Assembly: GCA_015680685.1 (NCBI GenBank)
Contig: MNCI01033474.1
Coordinates: 1,324,156-1,358,084, forward strand
DNA length: 33,929 nt
DNA from: Gnetum montanum
Lineage: Eukaryota; Streptophyta; Gnetopsida; Gnetales; Gnetaceae
Direction of reading: 5' to 3'
Below, piece after piece: positions 31,888 to 33,929 of the stretch. Both the position numbers and the translations under genes were made by a program. Within the stretch, counting starts at the first letter, position 1. Each line of letters begins with the position of its first letter. The notes below the pieces were generated by a model. That model had not been told where the DNA came from, did no database searches, and saw only the letters and a list, made by a program, of their open reading frames with translations.

Positions 31888-32016
31888 ATGGCCCCTAAAA
31901 GAAGACAACAAGGAGGACCTCCTCAAGGTGCAACTAAACGACCTAGGGGAGGTAGAGGCCAAGGACCTCATGCAGAACATGTAGAGCAAAAGGTCATCAT
32001 TCAGGATCCATCATGA
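31888..32016 (+). pseudogene. Start of env-position ORF, Arg/Gly-rich
   Basis: A 42-codon ORF: MAPKRRQQGGPPQGATK, then RPRGGRGQG, ending at a TGA. Its basic start and upstream context (TTATG..ATTATACATGG) resemble the start of the env-position ORF of the minus-strand element (MVPKRGPQGEG). After the stop another frame reads ETPVTA and GGEIKAQAYEEEQ. The rest would have continued but the next LTR begins at 32417. Confidence 0.4.
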
Positions 32017-32416
32017 AACTCCTGTTACTGCATAATCTATCCAAGCAAAGGGAGGAGAGATCAAGGCCCAAGCCTATGAAGAGGAACAATGACTATTTAC
32101 GACATGGCATGTTAAGGTCAATCAAGTGTTTTTGTAGCTGCCGTGTCCATGAACATCAGCATGGACGGCTCATAAGCCTCAAATAGAAGAGGAGAAACGT
32201 CATGTGCTTCTTCAATAGTATCAATCTTACAAGCCTGATGCACAAGATAAAGGAAAGACATCCATGGAGGAGCCCCCACTACCGGGAACCCCATGAGATC
32301 CACAAGTCTTGTCTTTGGTGTCTGTGTCCAAATTTTGTTTAATTCTCCACTGCAACATGAATAAATTTCTAGTCAGTCAATAATCCCATACCTATTGATG
32401 AAGTTTCATTAAGTCC
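32017..32416 (+). other. Broken remainder of env-position region
   Basis: Short readable pieces only (IKAQAYEEEQ, WHVKVNQVF). No polypurine tract precedes the LTR at 32417. The minus-strand ORF at 32118-32303 is judged a shadow. Confidence 0.35.
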
Positions 32417-33329
32417 TGCGTCAACTGGGCCGCGTATACAGGGCCATGTATACATGGTCACGTCAACGTGGGCTCGTCGACGTGCCTTCCTTGTCGACGC
32501 AAGCCCATCGACATAGCCTTCCTACATCGACATGGCCCCATTTATGCAGCCGCCTTTCTCAGCGTATAAATAAGAGGGCCTTCTGCCTCATTTAGGCATC
32601 TTTCAGTTAGTTGTAGCGAAGCTCTTACAGTTTGTTCCCACAAGAGATAGAATATTTTCCAAGTACCCATAGTAGGTGTAAGAAAAGTGATTAGCTCTTT
32701 ATTTGAGCGTTGATGTACCTGAGCCCATTGGTGTGATGGTAATAAAGACGAACTATTCGAGCATTCCTTATAGCATTTGGACTTAGTTATTTTATGCATT
32801 CAGTAGTTTAATATATTTATGCTTTGTTAGTTACATGTTAATTACTTAAGTTTCTTTATTATTGTTTTAATCGCTATTTTTCATTCATAGTTCGTAAAGG
32901 CCATAAGTACAACCATCTCGAACGTAAATCAAACACTTGGTAAACCTAGTGACGCTTAACGTCTGGTAGCCCAGAAGTCTTAGGAGATGCTCAGAACGTG
33001 CTCAAAAGATGGGACCAAATACTTATGCTAGGAATAGTTAGAATACAAGTTAGGATAACTAGAAATTAGATAATAGTTTATCCCTTACCTTTCATACCTT
33101 AAATTAGCTGCCAAAAGATATGCAAAAAGCTATAAAAATCATTAGCCTTAGTCTCACTTAACCATCATAAACGGAACATCACAAGTGAGGTTAGGAAGAT
33201 AATGACCATTCTAACCCAGAGTTTCACTGGTTAGAGTCTGGTGTATGTTAAGTACTTACAGTCTACGAAATTCAACCGGGTCACTTGTGAATGCCCATGA
33301 TTCATATGGTTGTACCTAGCCGCTCATCA
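32417..33329 (+). mobile_element. LTR of a second Athila-family copy
   Basis: 913 bp, TGCGTCAACTGGGCC to ...CGCTCATCA. U3 carries six TCRAC motifs (32421, 32463, 32477, 32494, 32508, 32527). TATAAATAAG at 32565, the GTAGCGAAGCTCTTACAGTT block, and AATAAAG near 32741. It is longer than the 27648 LTR mainly through extra U3 repeats. Because a PBS and gag follow it, it acts as a 5' LTR, not as the 3' LTR of the preceding element. Confidence 0.85.
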
Positions 33330-33330
33330 T

Positions 33331-33348
33331 TGGTACCATTGTTGGGGA
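33331..33348 (+). promoter_or_regulatory. tRNA-Asp primer binding site, second copy
   Basis: TGGTACCATTGTTGGGGA, one base after the LTR; like the site at 28491 but with further C-to-T changes. Confidence 0.8.
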
Positions 33349-33497
33349 CTTTTAAGTCTTACATGTGTTATCTAACCTTAGTGAAATTATCATTCAACTC
33401 ATTGGAACGGACCCAGGATAGAAATATTTATGCATACAAGGTGAATTAAAAATAAATATTAAGGTACATTGATTACGTGAACCATCTAACGTCCAGC

Positions 33498-33929
33498 ATG
33501 TCTTCTCACAGGAGGGAGATATCCATCCCACCAGTGCCACAAGAGCATCGAGTGGTGTACAAGCATCCCAATGAGTACGTCCCTAATTTCATGTTCATCC
33601 TACATCAGGATGAGCATCTATGATGGTAGGACATGGAGGAAAATATTGTACACCCTCCCAACCTATCGGCTCCTACGATGCTATTTCACAATCTTGGTAG
33701 ATTAGGCATCTAGAACCTTGGAGCAGAGTATGTCATGGATGACCATGACTACTGGGACTATCATCCCACTAAGGCTCAAAGAGCAAGAGATCAGTAGTAG
33801 GTAGATAGATATGAAAATCTGAAGGGGAAACAATTCAATAACCCCTTATTCTCGCAAGGGCTACCAGACGATGGAGATCCCATCTTTCATGACACCCATT
33901 CAACCAAACTTCCCCTGGGGCACCAGGTC
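33498..33929 (+). pseudogene. Gag N-terminus of second Athila-family copy, partial
   Basis: Start at the ATG at 33498 (MSSHRREISIPPVPQEHRVV), 150 bp after the PBS. It continues YKHPNEYVPNFMFILHQDEH, DMEENIVHPPN, LGRLGI, AEYVMDDHDYWDYHPTKAQ and SQGLPDDGDPIFHD, with stops in HL*W*DMEEN and at two other places. It matches the N-terminal gag of the minus-strand element (near 20290-20000) better than that of the adjacent element. It runs off the right edge. Confidence 0.7.

Noticed and set aside
32417-33329. Reading this LTR as the 3' LTR of the 27648 element
   Set aside because: A primer binding site and a gag start follow it directly and no polypurine tract precedes it; it is a 5' LTR of another copy.

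Overview
This window is eukaryotic, almost certainly from a seed plant with a large, repeat-filled genome. It is AT-rich, has no bacterial-style gene arrangement, and nearly everything recognisable is a decayed plant LTR retrotransposon of the OTA/Athila-Tat, chromovirus or copia-like type. I see no intact host gene, no tRNA or rRNA gene and no CRISPR array. The species cannot be named from the sequence. Age varies: the elements at the left and centre are riddled with stops and frameshifts and have lost CpG, while the LTRs at the right keep many CpGs and are younger.

Layout, left to right. (1) 1-2690 is a diverged tandem array of about 188 bp units, 14 copies visible, each with a short hairpin core; it runs off the left edge. 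(2) 3274-6775 (+) is a dead Tat/Ogre-like pol: RT, RNase H, a second archaeal-type RNase H, and integrase. A long 3' region follows, with a candidate LTR promoter and poly(A) signal up to about 9290. (3) 9290-21367 (-) is a dead Athila-like element. Read on the minus strand it has a 5' LTR (21367-20535), a tRNA-Asp primer binding site, gag, protease, RT/RNase H, integrase, a spacer, and an extra ORF in the env position. No 3' LTR was recognised. (4) 21368-24932 (+) is a non-autonomous LTR element with a tRNA-iMet primer site. Instead of copia genes it holds an intron-poor, stop-ridden copy of a plant CCR4-type deadenylase domain. The Athila-like element sits directly against its truncated 5' LTR. 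(5) 24933-26740 is AT-rich with nothing recognisable. (6) 26740-27647 (+) is a chromovirus gag-protease fragment cut off by the next LTR. (7) 27648-32416 (+) is a younger Athila-family element: LTR, PBS, gag, then an apparent jump over pol to the post-pol spacer and the start of the env-position ORF. (8) 32417-33929 (+) is the LTR, PBS and gag start of another copy of the same family, running off the right edge.

The most interesting item is the LTR-flanked deadenylase-like gene, which looks like host-gene capture by a retrotransposon. Next is the hairpin-bearing tandem array, whose core motif also occurs in the candidate LTR of the neighbouring Tat element. All protein calls were made by eye from motifs and family memory; no search was run.
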